Counted from the stretch's first letter, positions 37,212-46,793 are shown. The stretch: 64,000 nt of DNA from Thalassospira lucentensis (GCF_001613805.1 NZ_LPVY01000003.1:310001-374000); one strand, 5' to 3'. The notes: generated by a model from the sequence alone, not told the origin. Made by a program: numbers and translations.

Positions 37212-38162
37212 TTGATCAACCCGGCCAGCAATATCCTTTGCCTTGGTGCAGCCCATTTTGACCGAACACTGCAATGCACGGAAACATTCGTGCCTGCGGC
37301 GTCAAACCCTGTGCGGACCCTGCATCGCAAACCGGGTGGTGTCAGTCGCAATATCGCGGTTCACCTGCGGTTGCAGGGATGTAATGTCGGCATGCTGGGT
37401 GCGGTCGGCGACGATGGCGACGGCGATCAGATCATCCGCTCCTTATCGGAAATCGGTATCGATACACGGCAAATCCGCAAAATCCCCGGCGGCCATACCG
37501 CGGGTTACACTGCCATTCTTGACGAAACCGGTGAACTGGCCCTTGGCCTGATGGATGCCGAAGTCTATGACCGCCTGACATGCGACCTTCTGGCTGATCA
37601 ACTGGCAAATATTCAAAACTGGCCCTGGTGGCTGGTCGATGCCAATCTGCCGACCGAAACGCTGACCTGGCTGGCTAACCAGAAAGGTACATCGCGTTTT
37701 TGTGCCGCGACCGTATCCCCGTCAAAATCGGCCCGTTTCAAGCCGCTTCTGGACAAACTTGATGTCCTGATTGCCAACCGCGCTGAAGCAAAAGTCCTGT
37801 CAGGTATTGAAATCAACGACATCGATGACGCGGTAAACGCGATCAAATCCCTGCGTGACCATGGTATTCCCCATATTGTCGTCACACTGGGTGCCAAGGG
37901 TGTCATATCCGCCGATGACCGTGAAATTGCGTTCTGGCGCCCCCTGCCCACCAAGGTTGTTGACGTCAATGGTGCCGGTGATGCGTTTTATTCAGGCTTT
38001 CTGTCGGCTTTCAGCAAACCGGAAACCAGCTTTGACGCCGCGATTGGCACCGGCCTTGCCATGGCAAGTCTGACGGCGGAAACCCACGGCACAACAGTCT
38101 GGAACCTTGATAGCAAAACGGTTCAGGAACGCGCGTTAAACGCCTACAAAGAAACGATCTAA
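37212..38162 (+). CDS. PfkB-family carbohydrate kinase, pseudouridine-kinase-like
   Basis: The PfkB fold is clear: NILCLGAAHFDR, the substrate loop PGGVSRNIAVHLRLQGCNVG, MLGAVGDDGDGDQI, and the ATP/anion-hole motif DVNGAGDAFYSGFLSAF with its catalytic Asp. The spacing and the GELALGLMDAEVYDRL stretch resemble PsuK more than ribokinase. I see no psuG glycosidase in the window, so the substrate remains open. The start is uncertain: no ATG is in frame, a TTG at 37125 lies inside the terminator and is unlikely, and the TTG at 37212 gives 316 residues and a normal N-terminus. The gene ends overlapping the convergent amidotransferase gene. Confidence 0.75.
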   Translation: MINPASNILCLGAAHFDRTLQCTETFVPAASNPVRTLHRKPGGVSRNIAVHLRLQGCNVGMLGAVGDDGDGDQIIRSLSEIGIDTRQIRKIPGGHTAGYTAILDETGELALGLMDAEVYDRLTCDLLADQLANIQNWPWWLVDANLPTETLTWLANQKGTSRFCAATVSPSKSARFKPLLDKLDVLIANRAEAKVLSGIEINDIDDAVNAIKSLRDHGIPHIVVTLGAKGVISADDREIAFWRPLPTKVVDVNGAGDAFYSGFLSAFSKPETSFDAAIGTGLAMASLTAETHGTTVWNLDSKTVQERALNAYKETI

Positions 38163-39016
38163 CTGCGAATTTTACCGACTGAATATTTCAGCCAGTTGCC
38201 CAGTTCGATCAATCGGCGTTCATAGCGCAACGCATCATTATCAATGCCATATTGCCATGCCAGATCGCGTCGGCCCGGGTTCTCATGCAATGTCATCCAG
38301 TTGGCCGCCATTGTCTCAAGCGCGCCCTGATCGGCAAACAATCCAGCATCAATCAACCGTTGCCCATACCGCCGGAAAATCGCGGCAAGTTCAGCCAGCG
38401 TATATTCGGGATGGTATTGCACGCCCCAGAATTTCAGACCGTCATATTCCATCACCAATGCCTGAATATGGCTGTGTTCGTTCCCCGCAAGGATTACCGC
38501 CCCCTTTGGCGGAACCGATACTTCGTCCATATGCACCGTCAGTGCCGAAAAACAAATCGATTTCCCGCGATACATCGGATGCGCAACCCCTGCCCGATTC
38601 AGGCGGATCATGCGGCCCACGCCGATCTCGCGTCCATTGGGCGATGCACGCACTTCGCCGCCAAACGCACGGGCAACAATCTGCATGCCCCAGCAACTGC
38701 CAAATACCGGCACACCGGATTCAACCGTCGCCCTGGCCAATGGTAATTGGTTTAAAACGGCATCTTCATCGATATAGGCATTAAGCGCCGAACCGGTCCA
38801 AGCGATGCCGTCAAAATCGCCAAGCTTCACACCGTCGGGAAGACAGTCCGGCCCATCATCTGCAGGCCGGACAATCGTAACATCAAGTTCAGGATCAAGG
38901 CGTCGCAGGGCCGTTTCATATCCCTCGCCCGATGGCGATCCCCCCAGTGAACGGTTCAATTCATTCACTTCGTGGCGATTGCCATCGACAATCAGGATTT
39001 TTCTGACGTTTTCCAT
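38159..39016 (-). CDS. Class I glutamine amidotransferase, putative gamma-glutamyl hydrolase
   Basis: The 285-residue protein has a single GATase-1 domain. The catalytic triad is visible: Cys108 in GSCWGMQ, His202 and Glu204 in QYHPEY. There is no synthetase domain, so it probably hydrolyses a free amide. It is the last gene of a run with an alcohol dehydrogenase, an aldehyde dehydrogenase and a glutamine-synthetase-like ligase. By analogy with PuuD it could release the gamma-glutamyl group from the oxidised intermediate. The sequence around Cys108 is closer to GuaA-type stand-alone GATases than to PuuD, so this role is inferred from context. Confidence 0.8.
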   Translation of the reverse strand: MENVRKILIVDGNRHEVNELNRSLGGSPSGEGYETALRRLDPELDVTIVRPADDGPDCLPDGVKLGDFDGIAWTGSALNAYIDEDAVLNQLPLARATVESGVPVFGSCWGMQIVARAFGGEVRASPNGREIGVGRMIRLNRAGVAHPMYRGKSICFSALTVHMDEVSVPPKGAVILAGNEHSHIQALVMEYDGLKFWGVQYHPEYTLAELAAIFRRYGQRLIDAGLFADQGALETMAANWMTLHENPGRRDLAWQYGIDNDALRYERRLIELGNWLKYSVGKIRS

Positions 39017-39062
39017 GATAACACCCTGATCCCGTTATTGTTCTGGTTATCGTTTCTTGAAC

Positions 39063-40232
39063 TTAGCCAAGTTCGCCGACACAGGCCCGACGGAAGATTT
39101 CGGCATAATCAGCCACCGAAAGTTCAATCGGGTTGCCTCCATCGGACGGATCACCCTTGGCTTTGGTCGCGACTTCTTCGGCACGGTTTACGTCAACACC
39201 GATTTCCGCCAGCGTATTGACGATGCCAAGACGGGTACGGAACGCCAGAATCCATTCAAACAGGGTATCAAAGCCCGGTGCGGCAAGGCCCAGCAAACGA
39301 CAAATCGTTTCACAATTGCCTTCAATCGCGCGGCGGTTGGCACGCATGATATACGGCAGAAGGATTGCGTTGGTCAGGCCATGGTGGGTATCAAAAATCG
39401 CCCCGATCGGATGGGCCAGTGCATGAACACCGCCAAGTCCCTTCTGGAAGGCTGTTGCCCCCATCGACGCTGCCGAAAGCATATCAGCGCGCGCCTCGAT
39501 ATCCTTGCCATCGTCATAGGCACGCGGCAGGGCATCAGCAATCAAACGCATACCTTCAAGGGCCACACCATCCGCCATCGGATGATAACCCGGCGCACAA
39601 TGGGCTTCGAAACAATGCACAAACGCATCGACACCGGTCGCGGCCGTCACATGCGGCGGCAGGCCAATGGTCAGTTCCGGATCGGAAATCACGATGGCTG
39701 GTAACATCTTCGGATGGAAGATGATTTTCTTTTCGTGCGTATCTTCCTTGGTGATCACGCTGGCACGACCGACTTCGGAACCAGTCCCCGATGTAGTCGG
39801 AACGGCAACAATCGGCGCGATACCGGCCGGATCGGCACGGGTCCACCAGTCACCGATATCTTCGAAATCCCACATCGGACGGGTCTGCCCCGCCATCAAG
39901 GCAACTGCCTTGGCCGCATCAAGGCCCGAACCGCCACCAAAGGCAATCACACCGTCATGACCGCCTGCACGGTAGACCGCCAGACCGTCTTCAACGTTTT
40001 TGCCTGTCGGATTGCCTTTCACACCAGCAAACAGCCCTGTCGGAAGTCCTGCGGCTTCGTTTGCGGCAATCGCATCGCGCACCATCGGCAGGTCTTTGAG
40101 CCCCTCGTCGGTGATCAACAACGGCTTCTTCATGCCGGTTGCCTTGCAGGCATCTGCCAGTTCTGAAATACGGCCCGGACCAAAACGCACGGAGGTCGGG
40201 AAGTTCCAGTTTCCAACAATCTTCTTGGTCAT
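39063..40232 (-). CDS. Iron-containing (type III) alcohol dehydrogenase
   Basis: The protein has 389 residues from the ATG at 40232. NAD-binding sequence GGGSGLDAAKAVALMAG and the metal-ligand region DAFVHCFEAHCAPGYHPMAD with LAHPIGAIFDTHHGLTNAI are present. Type III dehydrogenases interconvert primary alcohols and aldehydes with NAD. It lies between the amidotransferase and aldehyde dehydrogenase genes on the same strand, so it should produce the aldehyde for the latter. In the Puu pathway an FAD oxidase holds this position, so the substrate here likely has a hydroxyl group. Confidence 0.92.
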   Translation of the reverse strand: MTKKIVGNWNFPTSVRFGPGRISELADACKATGMKKPLLITDEGLKDLPMVRDAIAANEAAGLPTGLFAGVKGNPTGKNVEDGLAVYRAGGHDGVIAFGGGSGLDAAKAVALMAGQTRPMWDFEDIGDWWTRADPAGIAPIVAVPTTSGTGSEVGRASVITKEDTHEKKIIFHPKMLPAIVISDPELTIGLPPHVTAATGVDAFVHCFEAHCAPGYHPMADGVALEGMRLIADALPRAYDDGKDIEARADMLSAASMGATAFQKGLGGVHALAHPIGAIFDTHHGLTNAILLPYIMRANRRAIEGNCETICRLLGLAAPGFDTLFEWILAFRTRLGIVNTLAEIGVDVNRAEEVATKAKGDPSDGGNPIELSVADYAEIFRRACVGELG

Positions 40233-40261
40233 CTCTGTATCCTTTGCGCGCAAACGCGACG

Positions 40262-41653
40262 TTAAATCTTGGTCCGCAGGTGGAAGCTTTTCGGCCGGGT
40301 CAGTGATTCGTAACCCAGTTTCGAAAGCGTGCATCCACGTCCCGAATTTTTCACCCCCGTCCAGGCCAGTGCCGGATCAAGGTAATCTGCACGGTTCATG
40401 AAAACCGTTCCGGTCTGAAGCCGATCACCAATCGAAAGGGCGGCATCCTCATCCGCCGTCCAGACCGATGCCGTCAGGCCGAATTCACTGTCATTCATCA
40501 GGGCAATGGCTTCCTCGTCGGACGTCACCTTCATGACGCCGACCACCGGGCCAAAGCTTTCCTCGCTCATGACGCGCATCGAATGATCGACATTGATCAA
40601 AACCTGCGGCGCCAGATACGGGGTGCCTTCCTTGTTGGCAGCAAATTTCGACGGATCGATCAATGCCTTTGCCCCGTCGCGGATGGCATCGGCAATCTGG
40701 CCACGCACAAAGGCCGCCGATGACGCCCGCACCATAGGGCCAAGGTTGGTTTCCGTATCAACCGGACTGCCAAGGCGGTATTGCGACACAAGGTCGGCTG
40801 CCTTTTCGACAAAAGCATCAAATACGCTTTCATGGGCGTAAATACGTTCAATCCCGCAGCACGACTGCCCGCTGTTAAAGAACGCACCATCAATGACGTT
40901 TTCCACCGCATGATCGATATTGACGTCCGAACGCAGATAGGCCGGGTCCTTGCCGCCAAGCTCCATACCTGTCGCGATGAACTTACCACCCACCGCTTTC
41001 TGGACCGCGTGACCGCCTGGAACCGAACCGGTGAAATTGACGAAATCAACACGGATATCGCCCATCAGTTTTTCCGCATCCGCATGGCTCAGATGCAGAT
41101 ATTGGAACAATCCCTTGGGCAGACCGGCGACTTCAAAGGCCTCGGCAAAGCGTTCCGCGCAAAGTGGGGTCTGGTGCGAATGTTTCAGCACCACCGCATT
41201 CCCTGCCATAAGGGCCGGAACAACGCCATTCACGGCCGTCAGATACGGGAAGTTCCACGGTGCGATGATCGCAACAACGCCCAATGGTTCACGGCGGATG
41301 AAACGGTTAAAACCGGCCTTCTCGCCCGGATTGTAATCGCCAATCGCCTCTGGGGCGATATCGATCATGTAATCTGCACGTTCCTTGAAACCGTTGACCT
41401 CACCACCAGCCTGCGAAATCGGGCGGCCCATCTGCCAGCTGATTTCAGTCGCGATTTCATCCTTTTTCGCGACAAAGGCGGCAACCGCCTTGCGCAGAAC
41501 TTCCTGACGAGTTGCGACCGACACAGTTCGCCATTCGGCCTGTGCGGCGCGGGCAACATCAAGTGCCTTGTTGATCTCGGCAGCACTGGCAAGCGGACGC
41601 TCGACATAAACGGATCCATCAACGGGCGAGATGGTGCGTAAACTCTCGGACAT
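40262..41653 (-). CDS. NAD(P)-dependent aldehyde dehydrogenase
   Basis: The 463-residue protein is of the ALDH superfamily. Catalytic Cys265 is in GQSCCGIER and general base Glu231 in MELGGKDP. Cofactor and oxyanion regions are APWNFPYLTAVNGVVPAL and NFTGSVPGG. It is close to the gamma-aminobutyraldehyde or succinate-semialdehyde type. It follows the glutamine-synthetase-like gene by 84 bp and precedes the alcohol dehydrogenase gene by 29 bp, in one operon. Confidence 0.93.
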   Translation of the reverse strand: MSESLRTISPVDGSVYVERPLASAAEINKALDVARAAQAEWRTVSVATRQEVLRKAVAAFVAKKDEIATEISWQMGRPISQAGGEVNGFKERADYMIDIAPEAIGDYNPGEKAGFNRFIRREPLGVVAIIAPWNFPYLTAVNGVVPALMAGNAVVLKHSHQTPLCAERFAEAFEVAGLPKGLFQYLHLSHADAEKLMGDIRVDFVNFTGSVPGGHAVQKAVGGKFIATGMELGGKDPAYLRSDVNIDHAVENVIDGAFFNSGQSCCGIERIYAHESVFDAFVEKAADLVSQYRLGSPVDTETNLGPMVRASSAAFVRGQIADAIRDGAKALIDPSKFAANKEGTPYLAPQVLINVDHSMRVMSEESFGPVVGVMKVTSDEEAIALMNDSEFGLTASVWTADEDAALSIGDRLQTGTVFMNRADYLDPALAWTGVKNSGRGCTLSKLGYESLTRPKSFHLRTKI

Positions 41654-41737
41654 AATGCCTCACAATTGGAGAATGAGTTAGGGCGCTAAGATATGTGATC
41701 GGGCGCGAAGCGACGATGCGTCGCCGCGTGCAACAGA

Positions 41738-43105
41738 TCAAATGATTTCGAAGTAACGCTGCATTTCCCAGTCGGTAATCGCCTTGCGGAATTCGCGTTC
41801 TTCCCATTCCCGCGATTGGGCGTAATGGGTCACAAATTCTTCGCCAAACAGTGATTTTGCCGCCTCGGATTTGCGCAAACGTCCGGCTGCCTCGTAAAGG
41901 GTCGCGGGCAATGTCGTATCTTCGGGGAATTCCTGCGCATAGGCGTTGCCAACGACCATTTCGCCCGGCTCCACCTTGTTTTCAATGCCCCAAAGCCCCG
42001 AGCCGATGGCAGCCGAAAGCGCGATATAGGGGTTAATATCCGCCGCAGCAATGCGATATTCAATGCGTTGCGACTTCGCACTCCCCGGAATGACGCGAAG
42101 CGCCGTGGTCCGGTTTTCAACTCCCCATGTTGCCGTCGTCGGTGCCCAGAAACCCGGGATCAGTCGCGAATAACTGTTTACCGTACAGGCCACCATCGAC
42201 AGCAGTTCCGGCATAAGTTTCTGCTGCCCGCCAAGGAACCAGCGCATTTCATCGGACATGTTGTGCGGTTTATTGGCGTCATAAAATGCCGCCCGGCCAT
42301 CCTTGCCCTTTATCGAAACATGCATATGCCCCGACTGCCCCGGCCAATCGGGCGACCATTTCGCCATAAAGGTCGCCATCCATCCAGCACGCTGGGCCAG
42401 AACCTTGGTAAAGGTCTTGAACAATGCGGCTTTGTCGGCCGCCCTTAATGCATCGTCATGACCGATGGCGGCTTCAAGCACACCCGGGCCAGTTTCGGTA
42501 TGAAGTCCCTCGATCGGGAAATCCATGCTTTCGCCCAGTTCAAGCAGGTCATGATAGAATTCCGAATGCACGGAATTACGCAGCATCGAATAACCGTAAA
42601 AGCCCGGCGTGATGTTCTTAAGATTGCGATAATTCTTCTCGCGCACAGAATGCGGATCTTCCTCGAACAGAAAAAACTCGAATTCGCAGGCGGCCGAAAC
42701 GTCATACCCCATGCTATCGGCTTTTTCGAGAACACGGCGCAATGTGCCACGCGGGCAAACCGTTTCCGCCCGTCCGTCGAACTCACCAAGGAACAGGACT
42801 GTATCGTCCTCCATCGGCAATTCGCGGCAACTTTCCGGGATCACGCGCACCGGTGCATCCGGATATGCCGTGTGCCAGCCAGTAAACTCGGACTTGTCAT
42901 AAAGCTGGTCATTTGAATCCCAGCCCAGAACCACATCACAAAAGGCAAAACCGGAATCGAGTGCCGACAAGAATTTGTCGCGATGCATGTATTTGCCGCG
43001 CATGATTCCGTCGACGTCGAAAATACCGATTTTGACGAATTTGATGTCTCGTTCCTTGATCAGTTTTCGTGCGTCATCGGCGGTTTTGACATCCTTCGCC
43101 TGCAT
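41738..43105 (-). CDS. Glutamine-synthetase-like gamma-glutamyl-amine ligase
   Basis: The protein has 455 residues. The beta-grasp start IKFVKIGIFDVDGIMRGKYM is followed by the catalytic domain: metal site CEFEFFLFEE, GLHTETGPGVLEAAI, HMHVSI, NSYSRLIPGFWAPTTATWG, ENRTTALRVIPG and RIEYRIAAADINPYIALSA. This is the PuuA/GlnA-III type, which joins glutamate to amines, rather than GlnA-I for ammonia. The neighbouring genes support an amine or amino alcohol as partner. Two TGTAA-N6-TTACA sites lie about 90-150 bp upstream. It probably starts its own transcript. Confidence 0.88.
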   Translation of the reverse strand: MQAKDVKTADDARKLIKERDIKFVKIGIFDVDGIMRGKYMHRDKFLSALDSGFAFCDVVLGWDSNDQLYDKSEFTGWHTAYPDAPVRVIPESCRELPMEDDTVLFLGEFDGRAETVCPRGTLRRVLEKADSMGYDVSAACEFEFFLFEEDPHSVREKNYRNLKNITPGFYGYSMLRNSVHSEFYHDLLELGESMDFPIEGLHTETGPGVLEAAIGHDDALRAADKAALFKTFTKVLAQRAGWMATFMAKWSPDWPGQSGHMHVSIKGKDGRAAFYDANKPHNMSDEMRWFLGGQQKLMPELLSMVACTVNSYSRLIPGFWAPTTATWGVENRTTALRVIPGSAKSQRIEYRIAAADINPYIALSAAIGSGLWGIENKVEPGEMVVGNAYAQEFPEDTTLPATLYEAAGRLRKSEAAKSLFGEEFVTHYAQSREWEEREFRKAITDWEMQRYFEII

Positions 43106-43194
43106 CGGCGGCCTCCTGTGATTTGGGCTTTGTTATTGTGTCGGATTGACCGGTTCCTGCCCGTTTATATTTCGCGTCTTGTGACGTCTTGGTC

Positions 43195-43210
43195 TGTAAT
43201 GTAAATTACA
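43195..43210. promoter_or_regulatory. TGTAA-N6-TTACA site A, ligase promoter
   Basis: TGTAA and TTACA half-sites with a 6-bp spacer, 90 bp upstream of the ligase start. The same 16-bp pattern occurs in front of the TRAP operon and rpiR. Confidence 0.65.
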
Positions 43211-43243
43211 ACATTGAACATTTAAACAAATATTTTGCCATTT

Positions 43244-43259
43244 TGTATTATTTGTTACA
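43244..43259. promoter_or_regulatory. TGTAT-N6-TTACA site B, ligase promoter
   Basis: A second site with one mismatch in the left half, 49 bp from site A. The pair spacing of about five DNA turns is nearly the same as for the other pair (50 bp). Confidence 0.55.
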
Positions 43260-43298
43260 TGGACAAAACTCGCATAAATACAAAAGAATACCGGTTTA

Positions 43299-43336
43299 CA
43301 GGGCAGCAGGTGCCCAATGAAACATCTGCTGCCCTG
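43299..43336 (-). terminator. Strong inverted repeat after dctP
   Basis: CAGGGCAGCAG (43299-43309) pairs perfectly with CTGCTGCCCTG (43326-43336), with a loop of about 16 nt. It lies directly past the dctP stop at 43367. It lacks a T run, so it may stabilise the 3' end or terminate with help. The rest of the gap to the ligase gene carries the TGTAA-N6-TTACA sites. Confidence 0.6.
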
Positions 43337-43366
43337 CCCAATCAAAATTGACCGTTCCCGACGGGC

Positions 43367-44419
43367 TTAGCTGTAACGATACGGCTTGCCGGCTTTTTCC
43401 ATCACCGCAGCATACTGCTTGAAGATATCCACGACCTTCGCGCAACGCGGGCTGGTCTGTGCAATCTCGTCCCAGAATTTATGTGCTTCGGCTTCAACCG
43501 TCGCCCATTCCGCATCCGGGATCGAGGTCAGCTTCATCTTCGTGCCTTGGGTACGAAGTTTGGCTTCACCACCCCAGTACCAATGCTGGCGATAATAGTG
43601 CGAGCTGTCCATGCACAGCTTGAACAGAACTTTCAGATGTTCCGGAAGTTCGTTCCAGCGTTCTTCATTGGCGAAGAACGAGCCACACCATGCACCAGAA
43701 ATGTTGTTGGTCAGGAAATAGTTGGTCACATCGGCCCAACCGACCGTGTAATCCTCGGTGATGCCCGACCATGCAATCCCGTCAAGTTCGCCGGTCTGAA
43801 CGGCAACCTCGATGTCTTCCCACGGCAGGGTGACCGGAACAACGCCAAAGCGCGACAGGAATTTACCAGCCGTCGGGAAGGTAAAGACACGCTTGCCTTT
43901 AAGGTCTTCCAGACTGTTGATCGGATCAACCGTTGCAAAATGGCACGGGTCCCACGAACCGGCCGAAAGCCATTTGACACCTTCGACTTCGCTATATGCT
44001 TCGTCCCAGATTTCGTTCAGGCCGTATTCTTCAAACAGGACCGGAACGTCAAGGCTGTAACGGGTCGCGAACGGGAAATAGCCGCCAAAGACCGAAATAT
44101 CCACCGGAGCCGCAATCGAGTCATCATCGGACTGAACCGCATCAATAGTGCCGCGCTGCATGGCACGGAACAACTCGCCGGTCGGAACCAGCTGATCGGC
44201 ATAGTAAAGTTCGATTTCCATTTCGCCATTGGCGACCTTGTTAAAGGCATCAATCGCCGGTTTGATCACATGTTCGCCCAGCGCCGGACCGGCATAGGTC
44301 TGCAAACGCCAGGTGATCTTGGCGTTCTGCGCCTTGACATAAGGTGCGGCAAACGCCGTGGTACCGGCTGCTGCGGTTGCAACACCGGCTTTCTTCATAA
44401 AGTCGCGTCTCGTCGTCAT
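43367..44419 (-). CDS. dctP: TRAP transporter solute-binding protein
   Basis: The protein has 350 residues. A twin-arginine signal (TTRRDFMKKAG) suggests Tat export of a folded protein to the periplasm. The mature part has the DctP-family pattern ITWRLQTYAGPALGEHVIK, GTIDAVQSDDDSIAAPVDIS and EVAVQTGELDGIAWSGITEDY. It belongs to the TRAP group that binds organic anions, keto acids or related solutes. Gene order is Q-M-P, not the usual P-Q-M. The ligand should match the neighbouring catabolic enzymes, but it is not shown by the sequence. Confidence 0.9.
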   Translation of the reverse strand: MTTRRDFMKKAGVATAAAGTTAFAAPYVKAQNAKITWRLQTYAGPALGEHVIKPAIDAFNKVANGEMEIELYYADQLVPTGELFRAMQRGTIDAVQSDDDSIAAPVDISVFGGYFPFATRYSLDVPVLFEEYGLNEIWDEAYSEVEGVKWLSAGSWDPCHFATVDPINSLEDLKGKRVFTFPTAGKFLSRFGVVPVTLPWEDIEVAVQTGELDGIAWSGITEDYTVGWADVTNYFLTNNISGAWCGSFFANEERWNELPEHLKVLFKLCMDSSHYYRQHWYWGGEAKLRTQGTKMKLTSIPDAEWATVEAEAHKFWDEIAQTSPRCAKVVDIFKQYAAVMEKAGKPYRYS

Positions 44420-44586
44420 TGTATCATCTCCCTGATCGATGAAGTTCGTTAACGCATTAATTAGCTGCCCTGCCCGCCTTACGGGTCTGGCAGCGCCTCC
44501 TCTTGTTGGAAATTTGAACCTCCCCTGAATTGATTTTGTTTTGAACGGCGGGGCCTTGCGACCCCGCCGGTATCGGGTTCATTTGC
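44420..44586 (-). promoter_or_regulatory. Gap between dctM and dctP with a hairpin
   Basis: A 167-bp gap holds a GC-rich hairpin near 44550 (GGCGGGG and CCCCGCC around CCTTGCGA). It may limit read-through from dctM or give dctP a separate transcript level. Confidence 0.4.
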
Positions 44587-45912
44587 TTACCGCGCGTAAT
44601 GCCATTCCGGCAGCCACAGCGCGATCTGCGGGAACGCCATCACGATGCCAAGCGCCATCGCCATGATGATCACAAACGGTGTGATGGATTTATAGATGTC
44701 CTTTAACGTCACCTCTGGCGGGGCCATGGCTCGCATCAGGAACAGGTTGTAACCAAACGGCGGTGTCATATAGGCGATCTGACAGGTGATGGTATAAAGC
44801 ACGCCATACCAGACCAGATCGAAACCAAGTGCACCAACCAGCGGCACATAAAGCGGTGCGACGATCACCAGCATTGCGGTGTCATCAAGGAACATGCCCA
44901 TCAGGATGAAGGAAATCTGCATCATGATCAGTATCTGCCACGGGCCAAGGCCCATCTGATCGACAAAGAAGCTTTCAATCGCCCGGACCGCACCCAGGCC
45001 GTCAAAAACGGCACCAAAGGCAAGGGCCGCCAGAATGATCCACATGAACATGCAGCTGATCGAAAGCGTTTTGCGCAGGGTTTCTTCCATGACAACGCGG
45101 GTCAGGCGGCGCTTGAACAAGGCGGCAATGGTCGCGGCAAGCGCCCCCACGGCTGAACTTTCAACAAGCGATGTAATCCCCATCAGGAACAGACCGGTCA
45201 TCGAGAAGAAGATGAACAGCGGAACGATCCCGGCTTTCAGCAGGCCGACCTTCTCGCCCCATGTGATTTCCGCGCGTTCGTCCTTGCTCAAGGCCGGGCC
45301 CATGCTGGGCTGCAGCCAGCAGCGAATGGCGATATAAATGATGAACATGCCCGCCATCAGCAACCCGGGGAACACCCCCGCCAGCCAAAGCTGCCCGACC
45401 GGCTGACGCGCGATCATGCCATACAGCACCAGAACCACACTTGGCGGCACCAGAATGCCAAGCGAACTGCCCGCCTGGATCACGCCGGTCACCATGACCT
45501 TGTCATAGCCACGCCGCAAAAGCTCCGGCAACGCAATGCTGGCACCGATTGCCATGCCCGCTACGCTCAGCCCGTTCATGGCCGAAACCGCCACCATCAA
45601 AACAATCGTCCCGATAGCAAGACCACCGCGCACCGGCCCCATCCAGACATGGAACATCCGGTAAAGATCATCGGCCAGACCGGATTCCGAAAGCATGTAA
45701 CCCATATAGACAAACAGCGGCAACGTCAGAAGCGGATACCACTTCATCAGCTTCATCGCGGCACTGAACGCCATTTCAGAACCGCCATCCCCCCACATAC
45801 CAAGAGCAAAAACAACGGCAACAAAACCGATGGCACCAAAAACCCGTTTCCCGGTCAGAAGCATCAGCATCATCGTGGAAAACATCAGAAGAGCGATCAT
45901 CTCGTAACTCAT
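44587..45912 (-). CDS. dctM: TRAP transporter large permease
   Basis: The 441-residue membrane protein has about 12 helices. DctM features are LTLPLFVYMGYMLSESGLADDLY, MNGLSVAGMAIGASIALPELLRRGYDKVMV, QAGSSLGILVPPSVVLVLYGM and the end TPPFGYNLFLMRAMAPPEV. It uses the ion gradient to move the solute delivered by the binding protein. Its start overlaps the dctQ stop by four bases. Confidence 0.95.
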   Translation of the reverse strand: MSYEMIALLMFSTMMLMLLTGKRVFGAIGFVAVVFALGMWGDGGSEMAFSAAMKLMKWYPLLTLPLFVYMGYMLSESGLADDLYRMFHVWMGPVRGGLAIGTIVLMVAVSAMNGLSVAGMAIGASIALPELLRRGYDKVMVTGVIQAGSSLGILVPPSVVLVLYGMIARQPVGQLWLAGVFPGLLMAGMFIIYIAIRCWLQPSMGPALSKDERAEITWGEKVGLLKAGIVPLFIFFSMTGLFLMGITSLVESSAVGALAATIAALFKRRLTRVVMEETLRKTLSISCMFMWIILAALAFGAVFDGLGAVRAIESFFVDQMGLGPWQILIMMQISFILMGMFLDDTAMLVIVAPLYVPLVGALGFDLVWYGVLYTITCQIAYMTPPFGYNLFLMRAMAPPEVTLKDIYKSITPFVIIMAMALGIVMAFPQIALWLPEWHYAR

Positions 45913-46418
45913 GAAAGGCTCTCCCCGCGGGCGGCTGCCACATCTTTAAAGAAGGTTGCAATTGCCTGCAGCAGCATCATGAACACGCCAAATGTCATGA
46001 TCGCCTTGATCGGCGACATCGGCGGTGACCACGCGGAATAGCTGGTTTCGCCATACTCGAACGCATAGGCGGTCGATGACACGCCGCCATACAGCAGAAA
46101 TGCCAGATAAAAGATCAGAAACAGGATCGTGATCGCATCAAGCCCGGCCTGTTTGCGCGGCGACAATGCGCCATACAGCAAATCCATCCGAACGTGCGAG
46201 TCCAGCTGCATGGAATATCCCCCGCCCAGCAGGAAATAGGACACCATCAGGAACTGAGCCGTTTCCAGTGTCCAAAGGGCCGGAAATTCCATCAGCTTGG
46301 TCGCGGCGGAATACAAAAGCACCGCAAGCATCGCAAAAATCAGATACATCGCAAACCGGCCGATGATGCGGTTCACACAATCGACCCATCTGACGTAGGT
46401 CTTGATAAATTCAGGCAT
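45909..46418 (-). CDS. dctQ: TRAP transporter small permease
   Basis: The 169-residue protein has four membrane helices and ends in a basic tail. It resembles DctQ (LETAQFLMVSYFLLGGGYSM, HVRMDLLYGALSPRKQAGLD). It is the first gene of the dctQMP operon and is preceded by a leader of about 300 bp that carries the divergent control region with rpiR. Confidence 0.92.
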   Translation of the reverse strand: MPEFIKTYVRWVDCVNRIIGRFAMYLIFAMLAVLLYSAATKLMEFPALWTLETAQFLMVSYFLLGGGYSMQLDSHVRMDLLYGALSPRKQAGLDAITILFLIFYLAFLLYGGVSSTAYAFEYGETSYSAWSPPMSPIKAIMTFGVFMMLLQAIATFFKDVAAARGESLS

Positions 46419-46743
46419 CTAACGCCACCCCAACATCTCCCTGTTTTATCGGTCGCAACAGCGGTTGGTCTGCCATCTGCAAATACGATCCCACCCGTTC
46501 GCATCCGAAGGACACGAACGGTGATCTGAAATGCCTTACCGCCCGGAAAAACCCGGCAGGTTCAACATCGACACCAAATCTGGATGGAAATATTCGCAGC
46601 CCTGACAACCCATATTGCATCCCCCTTGTCTGCACCACCTTTTACAAGGCCGTACCGTGTGATGAACCGCCTCCCAGGCGACCGACTCTTGCCAAGTCGT
46701 TGAATTGTTGCACCGCTTTTCGCGGTACGGGTTTTATCCCTTC

Positions 46744-46759
46744 TGTAATGAACGTTACA
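46744..46759. promoter_or_regulatory. TGTAA-N6-TTACA site C
   Basis: Perfect TGTAA and TTACA arms with the spacer TGAACG, upstream of dctQMP. The centre is 50 bp from site D. Confidence 0.65.
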
Positions 46760-46793
46760 TGATTTCAATTTTGATGACAAGAATATCAAATAT

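Noticed and set aside
43481-44452. Plus-strand frame over dctP
   Set aside because: It is antisense to a well-supported TRAP binding protein.
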